A stretch of DNA of 64,000 nucleotides from Algoriphagus pacificus (lineage in GTDB: Bacteria > Bacteroidota > Bacteroidia > Cytophagales > Cyclobacteriaceae). The notes beneath the pieces are model-generated. The model was not told the DNA's origin, searched no databases, and saw only the letters and a list, made by a program, of their open reading frames with translations. The stretch is from contig NZ_JAFKCU010000005.1 of NCBI RefSeq assembly GCF_017254845.1, forward strand, positions 186,001-250,000. The letters are read 5' to 3'. The position numbers and the translations under genes were made by a program. Shown here piece by piece: positions 7,949 to 17,882 of this stretch; position 1 is the stretch's first letter; each line of letters starts with the position of its first letter.

Positions 7949-10811
7949 ACCTCCCACAAATCTCCTTGTAAGGACAATACTCACACTTTTTCAAATCATC
8001 CGTTTGGTCAAAAGGAATTTCAGGATTGTATATATCCTCCAAAAGTGATTTCAATCCAGTCTTATATTCCTCCTCAAAATGCCTGTAATCATTTACTTCA
8101 ACTCCATCTTTTCTTGGCAATTTTACCTGTAAATAGGGATTAAAATCCTCTCCAAACATTTCCCTTAGATTGAAAATGGCGGGTTTAAGAGGCAAGGTAT
8201 TGCTTGGATTTGTAGCCTGATAGATCAATCCATAAAACATTGTTTGCATCGCCGCTTTATTTCGGGACTTATGCTCACGATCAAAAAGTGACTCCACATC
8301 AGGGAAAGTCTTATTGTCCTGACCAGATTTGTAATCGATCAGCCTCACAGAACCATTATGCTCATCTACCCTATCAATGATTCCTTTTAGAGACACGGTT
8401 TGGTCTCCAGCAGAAGTTTGAATAGTCAAGCCAGCAGTATATTTTTTCTCTTTCTCCAGAGAAATCAACTTAAATGGAGCAGAATCCTCATCAATTTTTA
8501 ATATCTGATGCAAATATTTCTGCAGCACATCGCGCGCAATTGCCATTTGCCCATTCAGTTTTGTATCTACTTCATCTTCTAAATGATAGAATTGGCGTAT
8601 GGCTTTTTCAATTGCCGGAAACACCCAATTCTTACTCAACTCATCGAAATCTGTCTTTTCCAGCAAAGTTCTATTCTTTCGCTTCGCAAAATCCTGGTAT
8701 AAAATCTCCATGCTCAGGTGAGCCAGATTTCCAAAAACTGCAGCGTCGATCTCCTCACTTACCTCCTGCTTTTCCTGAATATTTGCCAGATATTGAAGGT
8801 AGAATTTCAGCCTACAATCCAAGAAAACATTTAAGGCAGAAGGTGAAAAAGAAGTCTTTGATTGCCCATGCTCATCGATCAGATACTTGTCCAACAAGCC
8901 TAGGACTTCAGAATCCTTTTGGATGGTAATTGCTTCCGGTGATTTCTGATCGATAGGTATGAAAACAACCTCTTCCTCTATCTCTCTCCCAAGCTCCACT
9001 CCCATTTGCTGCATGTAACGGCTCTTTTCTCCTGCTTTTCCCTGATCGGAAGCTGTAGTATAAATCATATGAACTTCCTCAGCACTGTGCAAAAGCCTAT
9101 AGAAAGTATAGGCATAGATCGAGTCATTCTGCTCTTGCACTGGCAAGCCAAAGGCTTTTCGAATATTAAATGGGATCATGGAATTTAGCCCGGCAGAAGG
9201 CGGAAAGCTATCCTCATTCATATTGCAAATGATCACTCGCTTGAAGTCAAGATTTCTGGATTCCAACACGCCCATGATTTGTAAACCTTGTAGTGGTTCT
9301 CCTTCGAATGGCAATTTGACCTCCCGGAAAACTTGACGAAAAAGGCGAATAAAGAATTCCCTATTAATGGAAAGAATATCCTGTCCTGCAAATATCTCGC
9401 GTAATCTTGTCAGTTGCTTGAAGCATTGATACAAATAAGAACGCTGCAAAGGCTCATCTTTCAATCGCTCAGCCAAATCTTCCATCAGCTTAGCCAGATA
9501 TGGAAAAAGAGAATCATTCTCCAACTTTTGGAATATCAACTGATATAACTCACCTCCTTTGTGAAGCTTTTCTGCTGAAACATGAATCTGGTTCAAAAGC
9601 TGCATTTCTTCCATCAAGTTCTCAGCAAATCCCGGATTGGCACTTTTGAGATAGATGGAGCTTAAGAGATTTTTTACGGCAGTATGATAAAACAATACTT
9701 TCCCATCCTCTTCTTTGATGAAACGCTGCATCTCCAGCACAGCCTCCAAAAAGGAGTAAACCGGTGCATTTTTCACAGGATAACCCATGGTTACGTTCAC
9801 CTTATCGACCTGCTCAGGCAATGTGTGAAGGACAGGAAAAAGCATCTGCTCGTCTGGCAAAATCACCACGGTTTCTTCCCAGGCTTCCCCAGCTGGAATT
9901 TTCTCCAGAATTGAACCAACCAAATTCGCCTGGTTGGTCTTTAGAGGTGTTGCGTAGGTCATGATCTTTGCATTTCTATCATCAATCTGGGTGGGAATAT
10001 GTTCCGGAAAAGTGGGTCCAAAGATCTTGTCCTTTTGATAATCACGAAAAAACAAACCTGCTTCTTGGACCTTATCTTCTAAATAATAGGCATCAATATC
10101 CCAGTAAATCTTTGCTCCAAAAGCGGTAAGGTAATGCTTGATCAAAGCCTCTTCAGTTCCTGTGAAAGCATTAAAACCCACAAAATGGTGAACTTTCTCA
10201 GGACTAGGAATGCTTTCCAAAGCCTCCGCAACTTTTCTATACAACATCCCGGAATAAGCCAAACCGGATACTGCAAGCGAAGACTTAAAACTAGTGTAAA
10301 GCGGACTGAGCAATTGCCAGAACTTCAAAAATTTCTCCTGATGATCCCTATCCTGATTTACAAATGATGCCCAAAATTGCCGAATCAAAGCAATTTGACT
10401 CTCGGTCAGAAAGCTCAAATCCGACTCTAATTCCTTGATTTCAGACAAATGATGGTAGAGTTTACCAGCATCCGCCATAAACTGATCCACATCATTGAAA
10501 TCCTTCAGGATCATCTCTCCCCAGAAATAGAACCGATCGAAAGTCTCAGCTTCAGGATTGAGATCCTGATATACGCGATACAACTCAAATATTAAGGTTA
10601 AATCATCAGCAGGTCTGTTTCCTGCCAGATCATAGAATATCTCTTCGATAGTCTTTACCTCAGGCATCCAAGTCGGTTCGCTAATCAAACTCCCAAGGTG
10701 TTGAGTGAAAAATAATCCTGCTCGCCTATTTGGCAGTACGACGGTGAGCTTTTGCAGATCAACTCCACTTTCGAGGATTTCTTTAGCTGTATTTCTTAAA
10801 AAACTATGCAT
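7947..10811 (-). CDS. AddB-like PD-(D/E)XK nuclease, subunit of a recombination nuclease-helicase
   Basis: This 954-aa protein is the partner of the UvrD-type helicase encoded just upstream. The C-terminal third carries a RecB-type nuclease domain: GNLAHLSMEILY (His), LKGIIDRVDEH (Asp) and VRLIDYKSGQ (Asp/Lys, about residue 826). It is framed by four cysteines, one in FLDCRLKFYLQY near residue 665 and three at C943, C946 and C952 (CEYCPYKEIC). That is the arrangement of the AddB/Cas4-type [4Fe-4S] nuclease. The N-terminal half is an inactivated helicase-like scaffold; its start (VVLPNRRAGLFFTQHL) has no Walker A lysine, usual for the Bacteroidota form. It overlaps the AddA-like gene by 8 bp. 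The complex should resect double-strand breaks. Confidence 0.88.
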   Translation of the reverse strand: MHSFLRNTAKEILESGVDLQKLTVVLPNRRAGLFFTQHLGSLISEPTWMPEVKTIEEIFYDLAGNRPADDLTLIFELYRVYQDLNPEAETFDRFYFWGEMILKDFNDVDQFMADAGKLYHHLSEIKELESDLSFLTESQIALIRQFWASFVNQDRDHQEKFLKFWQLLSPLYTSFKSSLAVSGLAYSGMLYRKVAEALESIPSPEKVHHFVGFNAFTGTEEALIKHYLTAFGAKIYWDIDAYYLEDKVQEAGLFFRDYQKDKIFGPTFPEHIPTQIDDRNAKIMTYATPLKTNQANLVGSILEKIPAGEAWEETVVILPDEQMLFPVLHTLPEQVDKVNVTMGYPVKNAPVYSFLEAVLEMQRFIKEEDGKVLFYHTAVKNLLSSIYLKSANPGFAENLMEEMQLLNQIHVSAEKLHKGGELYQLIFQKLENDSLFPYLAKLMEDLAERLKDEPLQRSYLYQCFKQLTRLREIFAGQDILSINREFFIRLFRQVFREVKLPFEGEPLQGLQIMGVLESRNLDFKRVIICNMNEDSFPPSAGLNSMIPFNIRKAFGLPVQEQNDSIYAYTFYRLLHSAEEVHMIYTTASDQGKAGEKSRYMQQMGVELGREIEEEVVFIPIDQKSPEAITIQKDSEVLGLLDKYLIDEHGQSKTSFSPSALNVFLDCRLKFYLQYLANIQEKQEVSEEIDAAVFGNLAHLSMEILYQDFAKRKNRTLLEKTDFDELSKNWVFPAIEKAIRQFYHLEDEVDTKLNGQMAIARDVLQKYLHQILKIDEDSAPFKLISLEKEKKYTAGLTIQTSAGDQTVSLKGIIDRVDEHNGSVRLIDYKSGQDNKTFPDVESLFDREHKSRNKAAMQTMFYGLIYQATNPSNTLPLKPAIFNLREMFGEDFNPYLQVKLPRKDGVEVNDYRHFEEEYKTGLKSLLEDIYNPEIPFDQTDDLKKCEYCPYKEICGR

Positions 10812-13800
10812 TGACTTCCTCTATTACTCCTGTTTCTAAATAACATAAATAGCCCTTGGTTGGCTTCTGTGATAGCTTTGACACCAATTCCATGTATTCT
10901 CTCACTTGATTGGCATAGCGACTTTGAGCCTCACCCGTTTTAAAATCTACGATCACCGCTTCACTTTCACTTAGGATAATTCGATCTGGTCTTTTCTGCT
11001 TTCCTCCGGGAAGAAGAATTCCCTGTTCCGCCAATAAAATACCTTTGGTGCCAAACCAGGAAGCAAAAAGTGAATCTTGAAATAGATGCTCCAATTGCTG
11101 CTCAACTAGCTGTTTTTCCTCCTCGTTTAATCTTCCTTCAAAATAGAATGACTGCAAATTCTGTAATGCTGATGCCTTGTCAGTAGATAATTCAAGGACT
11201 TCATGTACTATCAAGCCAAACTTCTGCTTCTTTCGCTGCTCTATTCCTTCCTCAGAAAAATCGATTGCATATTTCTTGAGAGTTAGTACTTCAGACCAAT
11301 TTTTATAAGCCCAACGAAGTTCCGGAGACTTTTTAGGGTGTAAGTTTCTTTCCTGTTTATCAGGCCATTTCCCGAATTCAAAAGTTTTTGACTCCCGGTC
11401 ATAAAATGAAGAGAGACTTAAATTCTCCTCTGTATCCTGATGAGATTGAATCAATTGCTGTAATTGAACTTCGATAGAATTTTGAGATCCAATTTTTTCT
11501 TTGAAAGGAACATAGCCGTAAAAAACATCCTCAGCCCTTGTGAGAGCGACATAAAGCATATTCAAACTATCCAAATAAGCCATTATCGCTTCCCCAGCAT
11601 ATATTTCACTAAAGTCAGAATTTGCCAAATCGGCTCCAAGAGTTAATGGTATAATCGCTGAGAGTCCTTTTTCACTATCTTCGAATGGTGACCAAACTAC
11701 ATTACCCTTGTTGGTCTCGAAGATCGGCCATTTTAAAAAAGGCATTAAAACCACCTTAAATTGCAAACCTTTGGACTTGTGAATTGTCAAAATCCGCAAG
11801 GCATTGTGACCATCAGGAATTTTGACAGTACGTTTGGTTTGGTTGACCTCCCACCATTCCAAGAATCCACTAAGGTCTGCACGATTATTGGCTGTGAAGT
11901 CATAGACAGCCTCTTTGAATCCGGAGATATATGCCTTTTCCAATCCCAAATCCATCAATCCTAGAACCTTGATCAATTCCTCCAAAGCCTCCATTAGTGG
12001 CAACTGAAGCATCAAAATTTCCTTTTCTTGAAATGCTTTGACTTTGTCTTCCAAAAAGGATGGCATTTTATCCAGTGCAAATAACTCATGGTCTATCGGA
12101 GCATCCATTAGCACCGCCAGATAATACCACATGGTCTTATACTGAACTTTATCGGCAGGATTGTGCAGGTAATTAAAACCTGAAACAAGAGCTTTTACCG
12201 AAGCAGCTTTATTTAGATACATAGACTCATCGGAAAGTACATCGAAGCGGTATGCAGTGTCTGGATGCTCCGCAGCATAGCTCATCATGCAATCCGCAAT
12301 CGCTTCTCCCTCTGATCTTGTTCTAACTAGAAAAGCGATATCCTCCAATTCATATCCATGATCCTGCAACTCCATGACCCGCTCAGGCAATTTTCCTAGA
12401 ACGATCTCATCGAACTTACCCTCTTCTTCATCCTTGGGATCGATAAATTCCAGTTTAACCTTCCCCTTAAAAGCAGACTTTTCTTTTTTAGGAGAAATTT
12501 TTTGAATGGAATCTGCATAAGCTTGAGAAAGAATTTGTGCATTTTCAACTCCATAACTTGAGCCCAAAACCTGCTCCATTGCCTGCGGCAAAGCCTTAAA
12601 AACCGCATTATTGAAATTGATGATATTGGGAAGGCTGCGGAAGTTCGTGTCCAGATTCTCCAATTGTATGCTTTCCTTTCCGATTTCATCCTCCACCTGA
12701 GAAAGCAATAATTTCATCTCACCACCTCGCCAGCGATAGATCGATTGCTTTACATCTCCTACCAATAAATTGGTTTGGCCTTGACCAAGGGAGTTTTCTA
12801 GAAGCGGTTTGAAACTATCCCATTGAAAACCTGAGGTATCCTGAAACTCATCAATCAGGTAGTTTTTGTACTGATTGCCGACTTTTTCATAGATAAAAGG
12901 CGTATCATTTCCTTTGGTGATTTCCTTTAGAAATTCATTTGCATCGGAAATAAGTAGAATATTTTCCTCGTCTTTGATGAGTGTCAATTCATCGAGAAGA
13001 TTCCTAAAAACCCCATAGACATAACTGTTCTTCGCAATGGCCTGCAAGGTGTTCCATTTGCCAGTTAGCACTACGATTTGATGTAGAATCTGATTTAAGC
13101 CTTGATCGTAGGCTGATAAAATCGCATCAATCTGTTTACTTGACTTCGAAAACCAAGCATCTGGATTATCAATTTTTCCTTGTTGAGAATCCGAAAGAAT
13201 TGGTAGCGGCTGATATCTATCTCCGAATTTCTCAAACAGTTTCGCAAAAGATCTAGAGCCTCCGGCAAAATCTGTCCATTCCAAACCATTTGAAATACGA
13301 ATAGCTTCCGCTTGCTTACCTAACTCCTTCGATAAATTGACAATCTCATTTTTACGCTCCCTTACAAAAGACTGTAGCAGCGTAATGTTCTCCTTATCCT
13401 TCAAAAACTCCTTTATCTCTGGAGCGTATTTTTTAAAATCCTCCTGAAAAATCTGCTTTCCAAGTCCTCGAATGTTTCTCCGAATATCCCAGGATTTGCC
13501 ATTTTGGATTTGTTCATAAGCATAATCCACCAACCATTTATGCAGAAATTGATCATCCATAACTAGCATCACCACGCGATCCACCACACGATCCAAAACA
13601 GCTTCCTGATCCAATTCCACATCAAATTTGGCATTCAGGTCAATCTCTCTGGCAAAAGCCCGCAGCACTTTTTGGAAGAAACTATCAATGGTACTGACTG
13701 AAAATCTACCATAATCATGAAGAATTGCCGTGAGCGTCTGCTGAGCTAAAACCTTGAGCCCTGACTCATCAACTCCCAGCGATCGCATTAATTCCTGGTC

Positions 13801-14019
13801 CATCTTTTCATCAGGACTTATATGATTTCGCAGTCTTTTCAATTCCTCCACAATCCTCTCCTTCATCTCTTGCGTGGCCTTATTTGTAAAAGTCACAGCA
13901 AGAATCTGCTTAAAAGCATGAGGGCTCCGCAAAGCCAATTTGAGATACTCCAATGTCAGGGTATAGGTTTTGCCTGAGCCAGCGGAAGATTTATAGATGA
14001 TAAAAGGTTTCTGATCCAT
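10804..14019 (-). CDS. AddA/RecB-like UvrD-family helicase-nuclease
   Basis: This 1071-aa protein is an SF1A helicase fused to a nuclease domain. The motifs in order are Walker A SSAGSGKTYTLTLEYLKLAL, FTNKATQEMKERI (Ia), YLIDEFQDTSGFQW (II), LVGDVKQSIYRWRGG (III), TNFRS (IV), TIHKSKGLQFKVV (V) and MLYVALTRAED (VI). The C-terminus has GLIVHEVLE and AVIVDFKTGEAQSRYANQ, the RecB-type nuclease residues. It is the first gene of a two-gene operon with the AddB-like nuclease and should unwind and resect broken DNA for RecA loading. A TGACA-N5-TGTCA palindrome lies 65 bp upstream of the ATG, between plausible -33 (TTG) and -7 (TAATTTTT) elements. This suggests repression by a LexA-like regulator. Confidence 0.92.
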   Translation of the reverse strand: MDQKPFIIYKSSAGSGKTYTLTLEYLKLALRSPHAFKQILAVTFTNKATQEMKERIVEELKRLRNHISPDEKMDQELMRSLGVDESGLKVLAQQTLTAILHDYGRFSVSTIDSFFQKVLRAFAREIDLNAKFDVELDQEAVLDRVVDRVVMLVMDDQFLHKWLVDYAYEQIQNGKSWDIRRNIRGLGKQIFQEDFKKYAPEIKEFLKDKENITLLQSFVRERKNEIVNLSKELGKQAEAIRISNGLEWTDFAGGSRSFAKLFEKFGDRYQPLPILSDSQQGKIDNPDAWFSKSSKQIDAILSAYDQGLNQILHQIVVLTGKWNTLQAIAKNSYVYGVFRNLLDELTLIKDEENILLISDANEFLKEITKGNDTPFIYEKVGNQYKNYLIDEFQDTSGFQWDSFKPLLENSLGQGQTNLLVGDVKQSIYRWRGGEMKLLLSQVEDEIGKESIQLENLDTNFRSLPNIINFNNAVFKALPQAMEQVLGSSYGVENAQILSQAYADSIQKISPKKEKSAFKGKVKLEFIDPKDEEEGKFDEIVLGKLPERVMELQDHGYELEDIAFLVRTRSEGEAIADCMMSYAAEHPDTAYRFDVLSDESMYLNKAASVKALVSGFNYLHNPADKVQYKTMWYYLAVLMDAPIDHELFALDKMPSFLEDKVKAFQEKEILMLQLPLMEALEELIKVLGLMDLGLEKAYISGFKEAVYDFTANNRADLSGFLEWWEVNQTKRTVKIPDGHNALRILTIHKSKGLQFKVVLMPFLKWPIFETNKGNVVWSPFEDSEKGLSAIIPLTLGADLANSDFSEIYAGEAIMAYLDSLNMLYVALTRAEDVFYGYVPFKEKIGSQNSIEVQLQQLIQSHQDTEENLSLSSFYDRESKTFEFGKWPDKQERNLHPKKSPELRWAYKNWSEVLTLKKYAIDFSEEGIEQRKKQKFGLIVHEVLELSTDKASALQNLQSFYFEGRLNEEEKQLVEQQLEHLFQDSLFASWFGTKGILLAEQGILLPGGKQKRPDRIILSESEAVIVDFKTGEAQSRYANQVREYMELVSKLSQKPTKGYLCYLETGVIEEVNA

Positions 14020-14083
14020 GATAAAAATGAGAGAAACTAAGATAAGGAAGCGAGTTAGTTTATACCTATAAAAATTATCTACA

Positions 14084-14098
14084 TGACAAAAATTGTCA
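14084..14098. promoter_or_regulatory. SOS-like operator candidate (TGACA-N5-TGTCA)
   Basis: TGACAAAAATTGTCA is a perfect 6-3-6 inverted repeat in the 171-bp divergent region between the AddA-like gene (minus) and the GH67 gene (plus). On the minus strand it falls between a TTG and a TAATTTTT box 21 bp apart, where a repressor would block transcription of the addAB-like operon. The same TGACA-N5-TGTCA pattern recurs at 25237-25251 upstream of the LexA-like regulator operon, at nearly the same distance from the start codon. Confidence 0.55.
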
Positions 14099-14190
14099 CA
14101 AAATTGACTCTAGAAAGGATTCGCGCAAAGCAAAATACCCTATTGGATTTTGAACAGATATTTAGAACTTTTAGGTCTAAACCCAAACCA

Positions 14191-16344
14191 ATGCGCAAAC
14201 CTGTCCTTCTTTCATTCCTTCTTTTGATCGGTCTTTTTTTCAATGCTTTGGCCAATGATGGTTACAAGCTTTGGTTAGATTATCAGCCCATTCAAGATCC
14301 AGAATTAAAAACTCAAGTCAAAAACCTCTTAGATGGAGTCTTTTTCTATGGTGAAAATGACACTTATCAAGTCATCAAAAAAGAGTTGGAATTAGCATCC
14401 GAGAATATGTTGGATCAATCTCCAATTTACTCTCAGGAACGTCTAGGAAATTCCAAACTTTGGATTGGAACAAGAGACCAGTTATCGCAGGTTTTATCCT
14501 TGACCCAGCAAGGTGAAATCAGAGAACTGGGAGCTGATGGATATTGGAGGGGGCCTTTGGTTTTCGAAGGAAAAACCTATTATGCAATCATCGGAAACAA
14601 TCCAGTCGGCACACTCTATGGAGTTTTCAATTGGCTGAATTCCATCCAAACTAAAACTTTTAATAGCTCTTCAATAATTTCTGATAGTCCGAAAGTTAAG
14701 GTTCGTATGTTAAACCATTGGGACAACTTGGATCGTACAGTTGAAAGAGGTTATGCAGGCGCTTCGATTTGGGATTGGCACAGATTACCGGGCTATGTAG
14801 ACCCGCGGTATATAGACTATGCAAGAGCCAATGCATCACTTGGAATCAATGCTGTTTCGCTGACAAATGTAAATGCAAATGCCTTGATTCTAACCACGGA
14901 TTTCATGAAGAAAGTGAAGGTCTTAGCCGATCTTTTTAGACCCTATGGAATCAAGGTTTTCTTAACAGCTCGCTTCTCCGCGCCTATCCAAATCGGTGGC
15001 TTAAAAACTGCAGATCCTTTGGATCCAGAGGTAATCAAATTTTGGAAAGAAAAGACTGTCGAAATGTATTCTTTCATTCCCGACTTCGGTGGTTTTTTAG
15101 TCAAAGCAAATTCTGAAGGGCAGCCCGGGCCACATGAATATGGAAGGAATCATGCCGAAGGAGCCAACATGCTGGCAGATGCACTTGCACCCCATGGAGG
15201 TCTTCTAATCTGGAGAGCTTTTGTGTATTCACATGAAGTAGATGAAGATCGACATAAGCAAGCCAACCTAGAGTTCGAACCCTTGGACGGTAAATTCAGA
15301 GACAATGTCATTATCCAAGTGAAAAATGGGGCAATCGATTTCCAACCACGCGAACCTTTTCATCCATTGTTTGGAGCGGTGAATCATACCCAGCTGGGAA
15401 TGGAATTTCAGATTACCCAGGAATATTTAGGCCAGGCGACTCAACTGGTTTTTCTTGCCCCGATGTGGGAGGAGGTATTAAAAAGTAAAACTTTCCAACC
15501 ATCTCAAAGCTCTACAGTAGCTTCTGTTGTAGAAACTCCTATCAATGAAAATCACAAGACATTGATCGCAGGAGTATCAAATATCGGCACAGACAGAAAT
15601 TGGACAGGGCATTTGTTTGGACAAGCCAACTGGTATGCGTTCGGAAAACTGGCTTGGGATCCAGAATTGGATTCAAAAGCTATCACTGATGAATGGATAA
15701 AACTAACCTTTGGAAATAGTTCCGAATTAGCTTCAAAAATTGAAACGATGATGCTGGAATCCCATGAGGCTGCAGTGGATTACATGACTCCTTTAGGGCT
15801 GCATCATATAATGGGCAGAAGCCATCATTACGGTCCGGGCCCATGGGTTACAGGTGGTAGGGCAGATTGGACTTCGCTTTATTATCACCGAGCAGACAGT
15901 TTGGGAATTGGTTTCGACAGAACCTCCTCAGGAAGCGATGCTTTGGCACAATATGCTCCAGAAATAGCGCAAGAGTGGTCAGACCCTAATCAGATTCCTG
16001 AGAAATTTTTGCTTTGGTTTCACCATTTGCCTTGGGATTTCAAATTGAAAAATGGAATGACTCTTTGGGATGGAATAGCGAATCATTATGACTTAGGAGT
16101 AAAAAAAGCCAGAGAAATGCAGCAAACCTGGGCATCGCTCAAAGGTGAAATTGACCCTGAGCGATTTCATCATGTCGAACAGCTTTTAGCAATCCAAGTG
16201 GAAGAAGCTGAATGGTGGAGAAATGCTTGTTTACTGTATTTCCAATCTATTAACCACTTGCCGTTTCCTGATAACATCGAAAAACCAGAAGGAGATCTGG
16301 AATATTACAAAAGCTTGAGATTCCCAAATGCACCTGGGATATAG
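14191..16344 (+). CDS. GH67 alpha-glucuronidase, secreted
   Basis: This is a glycoside hydrolase of family 67, which removes 4-O-methyl-glucuronic acid from xylo-oligosaccharides. I chose the ATG at 14191 because it starts a clean signal peptide (MRKPVLLSFLLLIGLFFNALA); the in-frame ATG at 14083 would add 36 non-signal residues and overlaps a palindrome. GH67 hallmarks are YGVFNWLN, GYAGASIWDWHRLP, INAVSLTNVNAN, GLLIWRAFVY and ANWYAFGKLAWDPEL. Likely catalytic residues are Glu309 in KANSEGQPGP and the pair Asp383 (GAIDFQP) and Glu411 (ITQEYLG). Their 28-residue spacing matches the pair known from Cellvibrio GlcA67A. Length (717 aa from this start) is normal. No xylanase is adjacent. Confidence 0.93.
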   Translation: MRKPVLLSFLLLIGLFFNALANDGYKLWLDYQPIQDPELKTQVKNLLDGVFFYGENDTYQVIKKELELASENMLDQSPIYSQERLGNSKLWIGTRDQLSQVLSLTQQGEIRELGADGYWRGPLVFEGKTYYAIIGNNPVGTLYGVFNWLNSIQTKTFNSSSIISDSPKVKVRMLNHWDNLDRTVERGYAGASIWDWHRLPGYVDPRYIDYARANASLGINAVSLTNVNANALILTTDFMKKVKVLADLFRPYGIKVFLTARFSAPIQIGGLKTADPLDPEVIKFWKEKTVEMYSFIPDFGGFLVKANSEGQPGPHEYGRNHAEGANMLADALAPHGGLLIWRAFVYSHEVDEDRHKQANLEFEPLDGKFRDNVIIQVKNGAIDFQPREPFHPLFGAVNHTQLGMEFQITQEYLGQATQLVFLAPMWEEVLKSKTFQPSQSSTVASVVETPINENHKTLIAGVSNIGTDRNWTGHLFGQANWYAFGKLAWDPELDSKAITDEWIKLTFGNSSELASKIETMMLESHEAAVDYMTPLGLHHIMGRSHHYGPGPWVTGGRADWTSLYYHRADSLGIGFDRTSSGSDALAQYAPEIAQEWSDPNQIPEKFLLWFHHLPWDFKLKNGMTLWDGIANHYDLGVKKAREMQQTWASLKGEIDPERFHHVEQLLAIQVEEAEWWRNACLLYFQSINHLPFPDNIEKPEGDLEYYKSLRFPNAPGI

Positions 16345-16440
16345 ATATTGAGATGAAAAATCTGAGATTTGAAATTTTCACCAAAGACGGCACTAATCCA
16401 TGACTAGTTTGGTTAATCTCAAATCTCAAACTTCACATTC

Positions 16441-16926
16441 ATGAGTAAGTACACTATTCCCACTGCCACAAGAATTGGCCATGTTCATTTAAAAGTCTCA
16501 GACATTCAAAAAGCATTGGATTTTTACCAAGGTCTATTGGGATTTGAATTGGTCACCATGTATGGAAAGGATGCCGCATTTATTTCAGCTGGAGGATATC
16601 ATCATCACATTGGATTAAATACCTGGCAAAGCAAAGGTGGAAAACCTGCTCCAAAAAATGCTGCAGGTCTATTTCATACCGCGATTTTGCTTCCAACAAG
16701 AAGAGATTTGGCTATCCTATTTAAGCGATTGATTGATGCTCAATATCCTTTAACTGGTGCGGCAGACCATGGTGTTTCCGAAGCAATTTACTTAGATGAT
16801 CCAGATGAAAATGGCGTTGAGTTGTACTGGGATAGACCTCGGGAGAAATGGCCTTTGAATCCTGATGGGAGCATTCAGATGTTTACTCGGCAATTGGATA
16901 TCGAAGGTTTATTGGGTGAGATTTAA
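16441..16926 (+). CDS. VOC (glyoxalase/dioxygenase superfamily) protein
   Basis: This 161-aa protein has the vicinal-oxygen-chelate fold. It begins TRIGHVHLKVSDIQKALDFY with a candidate metal His, continues FISAGGYHHHIGLNTW and GLFHTAILLPTRRDLAI (second His), and ends VELYWDRPREKW (metal Glu). The pattern resembles CatE/YfiE-type extradiol dioxygenase-like proteins rather than lactoylglutathione lyase. The metal triad appears complete, so it is probably an enzyme, but the substrate is unknown. It follows the GH67 gene by 96 bp on the same strand and converges with the alpha/beta hydrolase gene, with about 9 bp between the stops. Confidence 0.87.
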   Translation: MSKYTIPTATRIGHVHLKVSDIQKALDFYQGLLGFELVTMYGKDAAFISAGGYHHHIGLNTWQSKGGKPAPKNAAGLFHTAILLPTRRDLAILFKRLIDAQYPLTGAADHGVSEAIYLDDPDENGVELYWDRPREKWPLNPDGSIQMFTRQLDIEGLLGEI

Positions 16927-16935
16927 CCTGGCCAC

Positions 16936-17781
16936 TTAGGATTTTGGAATCCTATCAATTATCCAATTCACCAGCAAGTTCATCACCTCTTCCCTATCCA
17001 AATCATTGATCAATTCATGGTAGCCACCTGGAAAAACCTTCAGGGTTTTATCTGAGGATTTAGCTTTTTCGAAAAGAATTTCAGAGCCTTTAGGATTAGT
17101 CAAGCCATCTGAAGATCCATGGATTAGTAAAACTGGCAACTCAAATTCAGAAGCATTTTCTTGGACAAAGCGCATGGCCTGAAGTAATTCGAAGCCAGTT
17201 CTGGCTGGCACCGCATCTGTGTAAACCAATGGGTCCTTAAGATATTTCTCCACCTCTTCAGGGATTCTGGATACTTTACTTGCATCTAATTTTAAGGCTT
17301 TTAATCGAGGAAAATATTTGCTGATTACGCTAGAAACTGCAATTAAAAGCTTTGAAGTGCCCTCGGCCTCTTTTATCGCCGGACTACTCAAGATCACACC
17401 TGCAGATTCAGGTTTGTATTTCAAAACATAAGTGGCAACCAAACCACCTCCCATGCTATGCCCATAAATGAATGCCGGCACATCCGGCACAAACTTCTTG
17501 ACCTTCCCAAATAAGACATCTATGTCTTTCAGATAATCCTCATAAGATTCAAAATAGGCAGTTGGTTTAGGTTTATCAGATTTTCCATGACCTCGCCCAT
17601 CAAATGTAAAAACAGAAATTCCTGCTTCATTAAACTTCTCTACTAGATGAACATAGCGTGAACTGTGCTCGCCAAGCCCATGAACCAAAAGTATAGAGGC
17701 TTTTGGGGAAGGCACCATCCAAGCTTGGAGGTACAAATCCAATTGATCATGGGTCTTGTAAGAAGTTTCTAAGTGCTGCAT
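16936..17781 (-). CDS. alpha/beta hydrolase, monoacylglycerol lipase-like
   Basis: This 281-aa cytoplasmic hydrolase belongs to the Hydrolase_4 (monoglyceride lipase-like) group. Visible motifs are the oxyanion-hole block LLVHGLGEHSSRYVHL, TFDGRGHGKSDKP, the nucleophile elbow YGHSMGGG (Ser), LLIHGSSDGLTNP (Asp) and GGYHELIND (His). The catalytic triad is complete. There is no signal peptide. It likely cleaves a monoacylglycerol or a lysophospholipid-type ester. It is a single-gene unit, convergent with the VOC gene, and diverges from the beta-lactamase-fold gene across a 101-bp gap. Confidence 0.9.
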   Translation of the reverse strand: MQHLETSYKTHDQLDLYLQAWMVPSPKASILLVHGLGEHSSRYVHLVEKFNEAGISVFTFDGRGHGKSDKPKPTAYFESYEDYLKDIDVLFGKVKKFVPDVPAFIYGHSMGGGLVATYVLKYKPESAGVILSSPAIKEAEGTSKLLIAVSSVISKYFPRLKALKLDASKVSRIPEEVEKYLKDPLVYTDAVPARTGFELLQAMRFVQENASEFELPVLLIHGSSDGLTNPKGSEILFEKAKSSDKTLKVFPGGYHELINDLDREEVMNLLVNWIIDRIPKS

Positions 17782-17882
17782 TTGTTATTGTTTTCTGCGG
17801 GATTTGAAAAAGGTAAGCTAATGATATTTTCAAAGATTCTCCCTTTCAATTTCTATATTGTATCAATCAACCCAAAAACATC

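Noticed and set aside
14083-14190. In-frame N-terminal extension of the GH67 gene starting at ATG 14083
   Set aside because: The added 36 residues are basic and not a signal peptide, the ATG overlaps the TGACA-N5-TGTCA palindrome, and the internal ATG at 14191 begins a standard signal peptide.
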